64,000 nt of DNA, from positions 394,405 to 458,404 of the forward strand of contig JAJEEG010000006.1 in NCBI GenBank assembly GCA_022821085.1, in the 5' to 3' direction. Both the position numbers and the translations under genes were made by a program. Below the pieces are notes generated by a model. That model ran no database searches. It was not told the DNA's origin and saw only the letters and a list, made by a program, of their open reading frames with translations. This document shows positions 8,820 to 17,750 of the stretch, in pieces (position 1 is the stretch's first letter; the number at the start of each line of letters is the position of its first letter). The DNA is from Candidatus Latescibacterota bacterium (lineage in GTDB: Bacteria > JAAXHH01).

Positions 8820-8856
8820 TGGATTCCTCCGGACCGGTATTGGGTGGCAGCCGTCC

Positions 8857-9669
8857 TCAGTCCCGCCGCAGGTGGCTGAACTCCGGTTTGGGACCGCCCT
8901 CTTCCCGGTCCCACTGCCAGAGCTCCGTGTAGGGCGACTGGGCCTGGAAACCGAAGATAACCGGTCCGTCTTCGCCGGCCCGTTCGAGGACGTCGGGTTT
9001 CACCACGCGGGCCATCTCGTACTCGCACTTCGTCCACCGCCGGCGCCACGGGCTCAATACCGCGTAGCGCGTTTCGCCGGTCTGGTTTTTTGTCGTGCCG
9101 TGCCAGGTATTGACATCGAAGAGCACCAGCGATCCTTCCGGGGCGACGGCGGTCCGAGCGTTGTCGTAGGCCGAATCGGGTACGTCCAGGTACTCGTAAC
9201 GGTGGCTGCCGGGGACGAACTCCGTGGCGCCGTTGGTCTCGGTGAAAGGGCTCAGGCAGAAGATCGTGTTCAAGGCGATCGAATGACTCGTGATCCGCCG
9301 CCCCTCGTCGGCGTCGGGCATGGACGCGTCCCGGTTGTGACCGGTGATACCGCTGTCGGAATGCAGGCCGCGTCCGCCCTCGCCGGGCATCACCACCGAC
9401 CCGTACACGGCACTCAGAAGCGCGTCGGGACCCAGGAAGTGGCGGATCAGACGCAGATGATCGGGCAGTTGGTAGAACCGCTCGAAAACCCGTGCCTTGT
9501 TGAAGAGCCACTCGAAACTGCCCCGTTCGCGATCGGGGTATCGGGTTTCCAGTTCCTTACGCGCTTCGGCGCACTCTTCCGGGGTCAGCTGGTCCGTCAG
9601 GATGGTGTATCCCTCGACCTTCATATCCAGCACATGGGCTTGAAAGGATTCCTCTGTCATGGTGTGCAT
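8857..9669 (-). CDS. PhyH-family Fe(II)/2-oxoglutarate dioxygenase
   Basis: 270 residues; triad GLHSDSG (His103, Asp105) and TWHGTT (His190), with Arg201. The core strand FVPGSH is present. The C-terminal tail (WQWDREEGGPKPEF) recurs in few of its neighbours. The first ATG is chosen because GGAG lies six bases upstream; a second ATG is three codons in. It belongs to the six-gene minus operon, 45 bp after the double-cupin gene and 37 bp before the enolase-superfamily gene. It may oxidise the compound handled by those enzymes. Confidence 0.88.
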   Translation of the reverse strand: MHTMTEESFQAHVLDMKVEGYTILTDQLTPEECAEARKELETRYPDRERGSFEWLFNKARVFERFYQLPDHLRLIRHFLGPDALLSAVYGSVVMPGEGGRGLHSDSGITGHNRDASMPDADEGRRITSHSIALNTIFCLSPFTETNGATEFVPGSHRYEYLDVPDSAYDNARTAVAPEGSLVLFDVNTWHGTTKNQTGETRYAVLSPWRRRWTKCEYEMARVVKPDVLERAGEDGPVIFGFQAQSPYTELWQWDREEGGPKPEFSHLRRD

Positions 9670-9714
9670 CCAGCTCCGTGGGATGGGCGGGACGGCGGCC
9701 GGCCCGGCCGCGTT

Positions 9715-10530
9715 TTACCGACCGGCCAGGTCGTCGCCCAGATCGGTCGCGTCCGTCTTGCCCTTTTCCAGGCTCACGCCGACGACGAAGAGTTCGAGAT
9801 CCTCGTCCGCGTGGTTGTAGATGCCGTGAGCGCTGCCAATCAGGTTCGGGACGGCGTCCCCGCGGACGACCTCCTCCGTCTCGTCGTTCACGGTGATCCG
9901 GCCGCGGCCGTTCATGATCATGTAGGCTTCTTCCACGAGATCGTGCCGGTGGTAGCCCACGGAGGTGCCCGGCGGCAACAGGATATGGCAGAGGTATTCG
10001 AAGTTGGTCGTGAAATCCCGGCTTCCCCACACCTCCCGGAAAAGCACCTCGCCCTTTCCCCCGTGGTGCCGTCGTGGCTTCAGCAAGGCGCGGTCGAACC
10101 GTCCGACGGGCAGCCGGTCCGTGGACTCCAGGTCGACCCCGATGCGCGGGTCGTCGAAATCCTCGTGCTTCGGTTCGAGGACCGTATCCACGCAATGGGA
10201 ATTGAAGAACCAGGTGTCCCGGTCCGTGTGGTTGTAGATACCGTGGGACTCGCCCGAGCGCAGGGGAACCGCGGCGCCGCCGACGACTTCGGCCGTGCGG
10301 CCGTTGTGGGTGAATTGCGCGGCGTTGTCGATGGTGACGAAGATTTCTTCCGCGTGGGTGTGGCTGTGCTGGCCTATGCCGCTTCCGGGCGGAAAGATCA
10401 CCGAGTGGATGAACGTCCACGGCGATTCGAAGTCACGGTCGTTGAATCCTGGGTTGAAATAGCTTGCCGCAGCGCCGCCGTGGCTTACGCCGAGATGCAT
10501 TTCTTCGCGCCTGGTGTGGGTAATCAGCAT
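9715..10530 (-). CDS. Double-cupin protein
   Basis: 271 residues containing two cupin barrels. The first has GIGQHSHTHAEEIFVTIDN (metal-binding His/His/Glu pattern) and ESHGIYNHTD, the second has SVGYHRHDLVEEAYMIMNG and SAHGIYNHAD. Both halves keep the His-x-His...Glu...His set, so both may bind metal. The repeat structure suggests internal duplication. Such bicupins act as dioxygenases, isomerases or metabolite sensors; nothing in the sequence decides. Its ATG is preceded by GGGAG. Lies between two PhyH genes within the minus operon. Confidence 0.8.
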   Translation of the reverse strand: MLITHTRREEMHLGVSHGGAAASYFNPGFNDRDFESPWTFIHSVIFPPGSGIGQHSHTHAEEIFVTIDNAAQFTHNGRTAEVVGGAAVPLRSGESHGIYNHTDRDTWFFNSHCVDTVLEPKHEDFDDPRIGVDLESTDRLPVGRFDRALLKPRRHHGGKGEVLFREVWGSRDFTTNFEYLCHILLPPGTSVGYHRHDLVEEAYMIMNGRGRITVNDETEEVVRGDAVPNLIGSAHGIYNHADEDLELFVVGVSLEKGKTDATDLGDDLAGR

Positions 10531-10618
10531 GCTGACCGCTCCCAGCCCGCCATGTGATGTTTCCGAACAGAAACCGTCCCGGAACGAGCAGTAGGTGCCA
10601 CCGCACTTTAAGGCCGGA

Positions 10619-11425
10619 TCACTGCAGGACGACTTCCTCGACGGGCTGCGTGCCGGTCTCGTAGGCGGGCCGCCACCGGTCGTGGGCCATGGACTCTTCT
10701 TCGCTCAGCCCGCACAGCCAGTTCCACGTATGGATGCGGCGCCTCAGGTCCCGGTAGGATTCCACCCCGCTCGTGTACGGCGCGGCCGGGCGATCCCGGT
10801 ACGCGGGGATCTCATCCGAATGGATCAGCCAGTCGCGCCGCCGCGGCTCCGCATTGCGGAAGTAGGAGAACTTGATCATGCTGCGGGGCTTGTGATTGAG
10901 CTTGGGGCCGGCCCGATGCCAGATGCCGTAACGGGTAATGGCCACGGTGCCGGCCTTCACGACGAGTGAAAGCTGGCCGGCAAGATCGCCGTAGTGGGCC
11001 AGGGCGTCGCGGTTGACCGCCCGGCAGTGGGAACCGGGCAGGATCATGGTCGGACCGTCTTCGATGTTCACGTCCTGCGGATAGTAGTAGCACTGGAGTT
11101 CGTTGATCTCGTATCCGAGGCCGGATATGCCGTCCGAATGCCAGTCCTGCCCCGAGACCGGCTGGTCGATGAGATGGTGATGTCCCCCCGTCGGCATCAG
11201 GAAATTTGGACCGAGCAATGATCGGATCACGCCGGCCAACCGGGGATGGAGCAGCACTTCGCGGATGAAATCGGGTGAACCGACTGTTTCCTTCGCGGGG
11301 CCTTGCTTGAGGTTGCGGCACCGTTCGTTGAAATCGTCATCCACCATCTCGTCGAGCACGACGTATCCATTGGCTACGAAATCCATCACGTCGTCATCGG
11401 TCATCGTCGGTCTGATCTCCGCCAT
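10619..11425 (-). CDS. PhyH-family Fe(II)/2-oxoglutarate dioxygenase
   Basis: 268 residues with WHSDG (His96, Asp98), WHRAG (His170) and Arg181. An unusual HHH run (GGHHHLIDQ, about 81-87) precedes the metal motif. A Trp-rich C-terminus (HTWNWLCGL) distinguishes it from other copies in the window. GAGGAGG lies eight bases before the ATG. It is 13 bp after the small conserved gene and 88 bp before the double-cupin gene on the same strand. Substrate unknown. Confidence 0.88.
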   Translation of the reverse strand: MAEIRPTMTDDDVMDFVANGYVVLDEMVDDDFNERCRNLKQGPAKETVGSPDFIREVLLHPRLAGVIRSLLGPNFLMPTGGHHHLIDQPVSGQDWHSDGISGLGYEINELQCYYYPQDVNIEDGPTMILPGSHCRAVNRDALAHYGDLAGQLSLVVKAGTVAITRYGIWHRAGPKLNHKPRSMIKFSYFRNAEPRRRDWLIHSDEIPAYRDRPAAPYTSGVESYRDLRRRIHTWNWLCGLSEEESMAHDRWRPAYETGTQPVEEVVLQ

Positions 11426-11438
11426 CTTAAGCGCCTCC

Positions 11439-11801
11439 TCAGTTCCACTTCTCGAGTATGAAATCGAAACCCACGTAGTCGTTTTCGAGATCCTTGTATT
11501 CGTAGAGCTTGTTAATAGGGTACTGCACCACGCGCCATCCGTCGGCGACCGCCTCCAGCACGGATTCGTAAGGCGGCTCGTCGCCCGGCAGCTTGAGCTC
11601 CGGCCCCTCGCCCGGGACGAACACCGCCCAGCCGACGATCCCGGACCGCATGTTTATCGACCGGGCCGTCAGGTACATGATCTTCGGAGGGGACGGGCTT
11701 TCCAGGACTGCTTCCAACTGGTCCAGGTCTCCGTTATCCAGCCCCTTCCCGTCCAGTTTCTTCCGGCTTTCGGCGATCCATTGCCTGATTTCCGATTGCA
11801 T
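11439..11801 (-). CDS. Small conserved hypothetical protein, first gene of the minus operon
   Basis: A 120-residue soluble protein starting MQSEIRQWI. I do not recognise a named family. It has an N-terminal helix (IRQWIAESRKKL), a central strand-rich part (KIMYLTARSINMRSGIVGWAVFVPG) and a C-terminus rich in aromatic residues (RVVQYPINKLYEYKD). No signal peptide or membrane segment. The frame is open for 94 codons upstream, but that part crosses a tandem duplication and the divergent leader; the chosen ATG has AAGGGA upstream. It begins the six-gene operon, so it may be a regulatory or accessory partner of the PhyH/cupin enzymes. Confidence 0.6.
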   Translation of the reverse strand: MQSEIRQWIAESRKKLDGKGLDNGDLDQLEAVLESPSPPKIMYLTARSINMRSGIVGWAVFVPGEGPELKLPGDEPPYESVLEAVADGWRVVQYPINKLYEYKDLENDYVGFDFILEKWN

Positions 11802-11844
11802 TGCGTGATGTCCCTTTGCCGCTTGCGTGATGTCCCTTTGCCGC
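11801..11844. repeat. Perfect 22-bp tandem duplication over a ribosome binding site
   Basis: A 22-bp unit (11801-11822) is repeated exactly at 11823-11844. Read on the minus strand it contains the AAAGGGACATCACGC segment just before the ATG of the operon's first gene, so the ribosome binding site itself is present twice. Confidence 0.85.
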
Positions 11845-12193
11845 GTAGCCGTCGCGGATAATACAGATGATTCAGGCAAGGAGTATGGATAATTAACAAT
11901 GACAGGAGCCGGATTGGCTCGACGGCCGGATTCGCACTCGGCTCTCTGCAATGGTATACGGCTCACGTGCATCGTGTCAAGCAGGAACGAACCGTCTTTT
12001 AAGAGGTCGTTCAGCATCGAATGCCGCGGGTCTTGACAGTGTCCTGTTCGCCCCTTAAGTTTCCTTTTGCCGACCATCGCCATATGGTCTTTCGGGCCCT
12101 TCCGTCTGCAGAAACGTAGCGATCGACCGGGCAGAATTTTCCCGCGCTATTTACTGGTTTCCACAACAGGTTCCCAGTCTTACAGGTATCAAG
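11845..12193. other. Divergent intergenic region
   Basis: About 350 bp between the start of the minus operon and the start of the plus-strand PhyH gene. No open frame looks like protein. It presumably carries promoters for both directions, but I cannot point to convincing -35/-10 pairs or a terminator. Confidence 0.5.
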
Positions 12194-12943
12194 ATGACCT
12201 CATCCCGGCCCCTGAACGCCCAGCAGATCGCTCACTTCAAGCTGAACGGCTATCTCGTTCTGAAGGACGTGTTCGACGAAGAGACCCTCCAGGCATGGCG
12301 GCGGCAGATCTGGAGCGCCCTCGACGGATCTCTTGAGGATCCCGCGACCTGGCCGAGGGAGACGAGCGGTCTCGACGGGTACGAGTACGATCCGCCCGAA
12401 TCTGCCCTCGTACACCATCCACGGATGATGGCGATCATAGACCAGCTCAGCGGCGGTACGTTCGTCGCGGGCGACGGCATCCCCATCATACGCTGGCCCG
12501 AACCCGGAAAGTCCTGGGAAATGCCGCGAACCGGCCATATCGACGCCTACGGAGGCCGGTGGCTGCCCTTCATGATCGGCGCGACGACCTACCTGTATGA
12601 CGTGGAACCCGGCGGAGGCGCCTTGATCTACTGGCCGGGAAGCCACCATGCCGCACATCGGTACTTCCTCGAGCATCCGTCCCACGTGGACGGAAGTTTC
12701 CTCGAGATCGAGGGGTTTTCGTGGGACGTATTCTGTGACAACCCGGCCACCGGAGGCAGGGAATTTACCGCAAAGACCGGCGACGTGGTACTGTGGCATT
12801 CCTATCTGACCCACAATGGATCGGAGAACACCAGCCACTCGCCGCGCTTCGCTCTGTTCGCCCGCTGGAACCACGAGAGACACCTGGAACAGTCGTTCAG
12901 ATACGAGATTCCGGAAGATCTTTGGAAGTACTGGGCGGTGTGA
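12194..12943 (+). CDS. PhyH-family Fe(II)/2-oxoglutarate dioxygenase
   Basis: 249 residues, among the shorter members. Triad: TGHIDAYG (His115, Asp117) and LTHNGS (His207), with Arg218. The usual Trp before the first His is replaced by Gly. The N-terminal helix QQIAHFKLNGYLVLKDVF is typical of the family. The ribosome binding site is weak. It lies immediately left of the AT-richer AAA-PIN island and reads toward it. Substrate unknown. Confidence 0.86.
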   Translation: MTSSRPLNAQQIAHFKLNGYLVLKDVFDEETLQAWRRQIWSALDGSLEDPATWPRETSGLDGYEYDPPESALVHHPRMMAIIDQLSGGTFVAGDGIPIIRWPEPGKSWEMPRTGHIDAYGGRWLPFMIGATTYLYDVEPGGGALIYWPGSHHAAHRYFLEHPSHVDGSFLEIEGFSWDVFCDNPATGGREFTAKTGDVVLWHSYLTHNGSENTSHSPRFALFARWNHERHLEQSFRYEIPEDLWKYWAV

Positions 12944-13029
12944 AGGGGACGTAAATCGTGCGTGGCTGGTAAAAGTACGAGTTTTGGTTCGAGATTGAGG
13001 ACTGTATCGGATGTTGGTATTCAAAAGTT

Positions 13030-14442
13030 ATGGGTGAATCCATGAAAGTTCGTAAGCTAATTGTCGAGGATGTTCGGTGTTTCGCGGACCGTCAGGAGTT
13101 TCATATCCGACCGCTGACCTTCCTGACAGGAGAGAATAGTACCGGCAAAACAACAGTTTTGGGTGCTCTTCAGACGTTGCATGATTTTTTCATAGGTGCT
13201 CCCTCCAGGCTAGACTTCAATTCCGATCCATATCAGCTGGGAGCATTTACAGACATAGTTAGAAGATCGAAGCCAAGGAATCATCAGTTTAAAATCGGAT
13301 TTGAAGCAATTTTCACCGAAACTGGAAATTCAATAGAATATACACTTACGTTAACAGAGCGAGAAGACGGCGCTGAGCCGTATATTGCGAAGCAGGAGAT
13401 CTTCACACCAATTGGTGAGATAGAATTTGCCGGAATAAGCAACGAGGAATACGCAAGCCGGCTACGTTCGGAATGGGATTCGCCTTTGACATTACGAACG
13501 AGAGTCAAGAAAAGAGATTCAGAGACCGGAGAATACGACAGGTTTTGTTTCAATATGTCAGATAGCTGGCTACAGTCACCATTGCTGGCTTTGGTAACTA
13601 GATTTGGGACAGGTGTCGATATCAGCAGGACTGTATCCGAAAAAGTACCTATCGACGATTCTCGTTATCAAGATGAAGTAGCTTACGAGGATTTTGTAGG
13701 ACAGTTTACGGAACTGATCGGATTTGGGACGTATGAAAAACCAAAACAAATCCGTATTGAACCTCCCTGGATATATAGTTTTGCGCCGATACGGTCCAAA
13801 CCGCAACGGACCTACAACCCATTGCTTGAAGACATGTTGCCGGATGGTAGCGACGTGCCAATGATCATGTTGAATCTGGCGCGAGTAAGAGAGGATTTAT
13901 GGGAATCGCTCAAAACCAGCTTAATGGAATTTGGGAAATCATCCGGATTGTTTTCGGATGTTGGTATAAGAAAACTCGGAGCATCATCGGGTGATCCCTT
14001 TCAGTTACAGATAAAGGTGAGGGGCCCAATGGTAAATTTGATTGATGTAGGCTATGGAGTAAGTCAGATACTACCGATTCTTGTACATATCTTGTCTGAC
14101 CAAAACAATGCTGTTTTCTTGATGCAACAACCTGAAGTACACCTGCATCCGAAAGCTCAAGCTGAGCTATCTTCACTGATCATTGAATTGATAAAGCGAA
14201 ACGGAAACGAGTTCGTTTTGGAAACCCACAGCGATCACATGATTAACCGTGCACGAATCGAGATTATGAACAGTAAAATCGCTCCGGAGGATGTTTCGCT
14301 CATTTACCTGGAACCAGTTGGAAACAAGGTCAGAGTCCATAACATTCAATTTGATAAGCAGGCAAATCTGTTAGGAGCACCACAAGGTTATAGGGACTTC
14401 TTCATCAATGAATCGGATAGGTTACTTGGTTTTACAAATTGA
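13030..14442 (+). CDS. AAA-type (SMC/OLD-like, AAA_15/AAA_21) ATPase
   Basis: 470 residues. Walker A is GENSTGKTT (34-42). Near the C-terminus come GYGVSQILPIL (341-351, signature-like), LMQQPEVHLHP (364-374, Walker B) and LETHSDHMINR (398-408, switch His). This head-only ABC/SMC-like ATPase layout, without a coiled coil of SMC length, is common in phage-defence ATPases (OLD, Septu, AbiL, PARIS types). The base composition is clearly AT-richer than the flanks and codon use differs. An internal start at 13042 (MKVRKL) is equally possible; neither has a good ribosome binding site. A PIN gene follows after nine bases. Probable role: sensor/ATPase of a two-gene defence or toxin module. Confidence 0.8.
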   Translation: MGESMKVRKLIVEDVRCFADRQEFHIRPLTFLTGENSTGKTTVLGALQTLHDFFIGAPSRLDFNSDPYQLGAFTDIVRRSKPRNHQFKIGFEAIFTETGNSIEYTLTLTEREDGAEPYIAKQEIFTPIGEIEFAGISNEEYASRLRSEWDSPLTLRTRVKKRDSETGEYDRFCFNMSDSWLQSPLLALVTRFGTGVDISRTVSEKVPIDDSRYQDEVAYEDFVGQFTELIGFGTYEKPKQIRIEPPWIYSFAPIRSKPQRTYNPLLEDMLPDGSDVPMIMLNLARVREDLWESLKTSLMEFGKSSGLFSDVGIRKLGASSGDPFQLQIKVRGPMVNLIDVGYGVSQILPILVHILSDQNNAVFLMQQPEVHLHPKAQAELSSLIIELIKRNGNEFVLETHSDHMINRARIEIMNSKIAPEDVSLIYLEPVGNKVRVHNIQFDKQANLLGAPQGYRDFFINESDRLLGFTN

Positions 14443-14451
14443 AAGTGATGT

Positions 14452-14868
14452 ATGTGCCTGATTTTAGATACAAACAGATTTAGCGACTATTTAAATCCAG
14501 AAAAGCAAGAAATGGAACCAGTTAGGCGGTGGATTCGAAAACACAATGGTAAGATCGTGTTTGCTCATACTGACCAAATGGATAAAGAGTTAAACAAGCA
14601 CCGTAAGATGCATACGAAATTCCACGAGGATCGTGTGAATGGGAGGGTAAAACTCATTGATGCCCAAGAAGTCGAGTACAGGAAGGCGGATTTACCCGAA
14701 TTAAAATCAAACGACTGGGACGTAATCGCATTGGCATTGGTGGCAAACGTAAAACTATTGGTTTCTGGTGACAGAAATCTGCATGAAGATTTCAAATCGA
14801 TCGTTAAGGGTAGTGTTTACCAAAACCGAACTCACAAGCATCTGCTTAAACGAGATACTTGTCCCTGA
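14452..14868 (+). CDS. PIN-domain ribonuclease-like protein (probable effector of the ATPase)
   Basis: 138 residues that fit a PIN fold. MCLILDTNRFSDYL gives Asp6 and the Asn of DTN. A helix holds KELNKHRK (Glu46), then SNDWDVIALAL (Asp88, Asp90), then LVSGDRNLHEDF (Asp107, Asp113). These are the four acidic clusters that bind metal in PIN nucleases, which usually cut RNA. The spacing of nine bases after the ATPase stop implies one transcript and one functional unit. It shares the ATPase gene's low GC. No antitoxin-like gene is present, so the ATPase may keep the nuclease silent. The C-terminal tail is basic (THKHLLKRD). Confidence 0.75.
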   Translation: MCLILDTNRFSDYLNPEKQEMEPVRRWIRKHNGKIVFAHTDQMDKELNKHRKMHTKFHEDRVNGRVKLIDAQEVEYRKADLPELKSNDWDVIALALVANVKLLVSGDRNLHEDFKSIVKGSVYQNRTHKHLLKRDTCP

Positions 14869-14914
14869 ATTTGCAGAATGTGTCTTCAAAGCCTGATTTC
14901 TAATCCAATCATCC

Positions 14915-15742
14915 ATGACCCCATCTCCCCGCTACCTCACCGCCGACCAACTGGCGCAATTCTGGTCCGAAGGCTACCTCGTCCTGAAGGGCACGCTAGA
15001 TGTCGAAGTCGTCGGGACGGCCCGTGAATTCCTGCTGGACCTGATCCCGCGCGACCTGGTCATCCCGGACCACTATCACGCGAACCACGCCCGGTTCAAA
15101 CCCCACAATCCCGATGGTAACGGCAGCTTCTGGACTCCGGCTTTGTTGCCCCTGATGCAGAACGAGGCACTGTACGGTGCCGCCGTGGACATCTTGGAGA
15201 CCGAATTTATCCAGGTGTGGGATGGTTCTGCGGGGATAACCCTACGAAACCGTGCCATGGAGGGGCGGCTTCAGAACCTCCATCTCGACGCCGTGCCGAA
15301 GGGTCCCGAGGAACTGAACGAGGGATTCCTGCGCACGGGCATCGGAATCGGCGGTTGCTATTACCTGAACCGGGTGGAAGACAACGGCGGCGGCATTCAT
15401 GTGGTGCCCGGCGCGCCCAACAGGGTGCGGGAGATCATGTTAAGCGAGCCGGACGGACTCACGCGCAATAACGGCTGGGGCCATATCGTCGATTTCCAGT
15501 CGTCCATGGAGGTCGCGGGCGACGCCGGAGACTTCGTGCTCATGCATCACCTGATGCCGCACTCCGCCAGCGCCAATCACAATGCCTCGCCACGGATCGC
15601 CCAGTTCACCCGCCTGCAAGCCCTGTCGGAGGACGAGGCCCGGCAGGCACCCGGGCCGGAACGGCCCCTGAGCCCGGACGCCGTGGCCGCCCTGACCCCG
15701 CTGGGCCGCAAGTTGTTCCGCCTGGATCCCTGGATCGGGTAA
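14915..15742 (+). CDS. PhyH-family Fe(II)/2-oxoglutarate dioxygenase
   Basis: 275 residues. Triad: NLHLDAV (His123, Asp125) and MPHSAS (His216), with Arg227. The segment before the metal motif (DHYHANHARFKPHNPDGNG) is His-rich. The C-terminus (PLGRKLFRLDPWIG) is amphipathic. High GC returns here after the AAA-PIN island. The gene is only about 25 bp upstream of the DUF6785-type transporter gene, so dioxygenase, transporter and sulfatase may be co-transcribed. Confidence 0.86.
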   Translation: MTPSPRYLTADQLAQFWSEGYLVLKGTLDVEVVGTAREFLLDLIPRDLVIPDHYHANHARFKPHNPDGNGSFWTPALLPLMQNEALYGAAVDILETEFIQVWDGSAGITLRNRAMEGRLQNLHLDAVPKGPEELNEGFLRTGIGIGGCYYLNRVEDNGGGIHVVPGAPNRVREIMLSEPDGLTRNNGWGHIVDFQSSMEVAGDAGDFVLMHHLMPHSASANHNASPRIAQFTRLQALSEDEARQAPGPERPLSPDAVAALTPLGRKLFRLDPWIG

Positions 15743-15766
15743 CTTCAAGTGCCGCAACCGGATCGG

Positions 15767-17731
15767 ATGAACGCCATGTCCCCTGAACCACCCCGGTCCC
15801 GGGGCGATTCGGCCATTACCTTGCGTGCCGGGCTCATCGGGCTCGCGCTCTCCGCCGTGGTCGCATTCTGGGGCCAGTTCTCCGCCGATCACGCCGGGTA
15901 CAACTATTCCACCTACGCCCATCTCCCCGCGGCGCTGCTGATCCCTTTTTTGATCCTGATCCTGGGCCCCCACGTCCTGCTCAAGAGGCTGGCGCCCCGG
16001 TACGCCCTGACGACGTCCGAGCTGATCGTGGTCTTCGCCATGGGCCTCATCGGTTCGATGGTGCCCGACTGGGGCATGACCAGGTACCTGGTCTCCCTCA
16101 TCACCGGGCCTTTCTACCATGCGAGCCCCGAAAACCGCTGGGCGGAAACGTTTTTCGACACGCTGCCCACGTGGCTGGTGATCAGCGCTAAATCCGACGC
16201 GGTCAGAGTCTTCTACGAGGGGGCCGCGCCGGGTTACCGGATCCCGTGGATGGCCTGGATCTCGCCCCTGCTTTGGTGGATGTCGTGTTTCGCCGCCCTG
16301 ATGTGGACGGGCGCGTGCATCGTGGTCATTCTGAGGAAGCAGTGGGTCAGCCACGAGCGGCTGCGCTTTCCCCTGGGGGAGGTGGCGCTCAACCTGATGG
16401 GCGTGGGGAAGGACCGGGACGATCCGCCCATGGTCCGCACGACCGCCTTCCGGATCGGCGTCGGCCTTTCGCTGGCCGTCGTGGTCTGGAACATCGCCTC
16501 GTACTGGGACATCGTTACGCCCGTCCCCATCATGGGGCCGGACCTGCTGAACTTGACGGTCCATCCATCGATTCCCGATCTTCCCATCAGGCTGAATGTC
16601 TTCGTGTTCTGCTTCGCCTTCTTCATCAATGCCGAGATCCTATTCAGCCTGTGCTTCTTCCTGCTGTTCACGACGCTGCAACGTGGGGTGCTGAACATGC
16701 TCGGGGTCACGGCGGCCACGACCATGTCGCCGACCGGCCTCGTGGGCACGCAGTCCATCGGCGCGCTGATCGCTCTGGTGGTGTGGGGACTGTGGATGGC
16801 GCGCCGCCACCTGGCCGCGGTGGCCCGGCGGGCGTTCAAGAAGGATCCGTCGGTGGATGACAGCGGGGAGTTCTTCTCGTACCGGGTGGCGGTTTTCGGC
16901 CTGTTCTTCGGCCTGTTCTACCTGCTGGCCTGGCTGTACAGCATCGGCATGTCCCTGCCGGTCAGCCTGGTGCTCCTGGCCGTCCTCTTCATCATCTACC
17001 TCGGCATGGCCCGGATCGTAGCGGAGGCGGGACTGGTCGCCATGGACCTGCCGGTGAATGCCAACAACTTCACCGCGGGCATCATCGGCGCCGACAACCT
17101 GGACCCCTCCACGATCACCGCCCTGGGCATGACGAACGCCTTTGCCCGGAACTGGCGGACCTTCACGATGATCGGGCTGTCCCACGCCGCCTACCTGCAG
17201 CGCTGGATGGCGCCGGCCACCCGGCACCTCTTTCTCTGGATCTGCCTGGCTTTCGCCGTCAGCGTAGTTACATCCCTCTACTATTACATCAGCGCGGGAT
17301 ATGCAGTCGGCGCCGACAATCTCCTGTCCAAGCCGGGCGACCTCGTGCCTTTCTTCTACAACACGATCATGACGTGGAACAGCAGCGTAACCAACGTCTC
17401 GGACCTGGAGCTGATCTTCTTCGGAAACGGTATCGTCCTGTACATGCTGATGATCCTCGGACGCTTCCTGTTCCTGTGGTGGCCGCTCCATCCCATCGGC
17501 CTGGTCGCCGTGGCCGCGGACACCGTGCGGTTCATGTTCCTGCCGTTCTTCCTGGCCTGGCTCGTCCAGGTGATCCTGCTGCGACTGGGCGGAGGAGCCC
17601 TTTACCGCCGGGCGCAGCCCCTCTTTCTCGGCATCCTGGCAGGGTATGTCCTCGGCATGGCGCTTTCGTTCCTGGTGGACAGCCTGTGGTTTCCGGCGGT
17701 GCCCCACCAGTTCGAGTCGTTCATCAACTGA
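15767..17731 (+). CDS. Polytopic membrane protein, DUF6785/DUF6784 type (OPT-like transporter suspected)
   Basis: About 654 residues with a dozen or more hydrophobic segments: among them AGLIGLALSAVVAFWG, ALLIPFLILILGPHVLL, ISPLLWWMSCFAALMW, LVLLAVLFIIYLGM and FMFLPFFLAWLVQVILL. Conserved landmarks shared with the second copy (21627-23618) are ITGPFYHAS/ITGPYYNAT, LRKQWVSHERLRFPL, DDSGEFFSYR and ARNWRTFTMIG. The family is of unknown function; the fold resembles oligopeptide-type transporters. GTG 15749 and ATG 15776 are alternative starts. The sulfatase gene begins 19 bp after it, which suggests uptake of a sulfated substrate or export of a product. Confidence 0.82.
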   Translation: MNAMSPEPPRSRGDSAITLRAGLIGLALSAVVAFWGQFSADHAGYNYSTYAHLPAALLIPFLILILGPHVLLKRLAPRYALTTSELIVVFAMGLIGSMVPDWGMTRYLVSLITGPFYHASPENRWAETFFDTLPTWLVISAKSDAVRVFYEGAAPGYRIPWMAWISPLLWWMSCFAALMWTGACIVVILRKQWVSHERLRFPLGEVALNLMGVGKDRDDPPMVRTTAFRIGVGLSLAVVVWNIASYWDIVTPVPIMGPDLLNLTVHPSIPDLPIRLNVFVFCFAFFINAEILFSLCFFLLFTTLQRGVLNMLGVTAATTMSPTGLVGTQSIGALIALVVWGLWMARRHLAAVARRAFKKDPSVDDSGEFFSYRVAVFGLFFGLFYLLAWLYSIGMSLPVSLVLLAVLFIIYLGMARIVAEAGLVAMDLPVNANNFTAGIIGADNLDPSTITALGMTNAFARNWRTFTMIGLSHAAYLQRWMAPATRHLFLWICLAFAVSVVTSLYYYISAGYAVGADNLLSKPGDLVPFFYNTIMTWNSSVTNVSDLELIFFGNGIVLYMLMILGRFLFLWWPLHPIGLVAVAADTVRFMFLPFFLAWLVQVILLRLGGGALYRRAQPLFLGILAGYVLGMALSFLVDSLWFPAVPHQFESFIN

Positions 17732-17750
17732 AGCCAAAAAGGACGCAATC

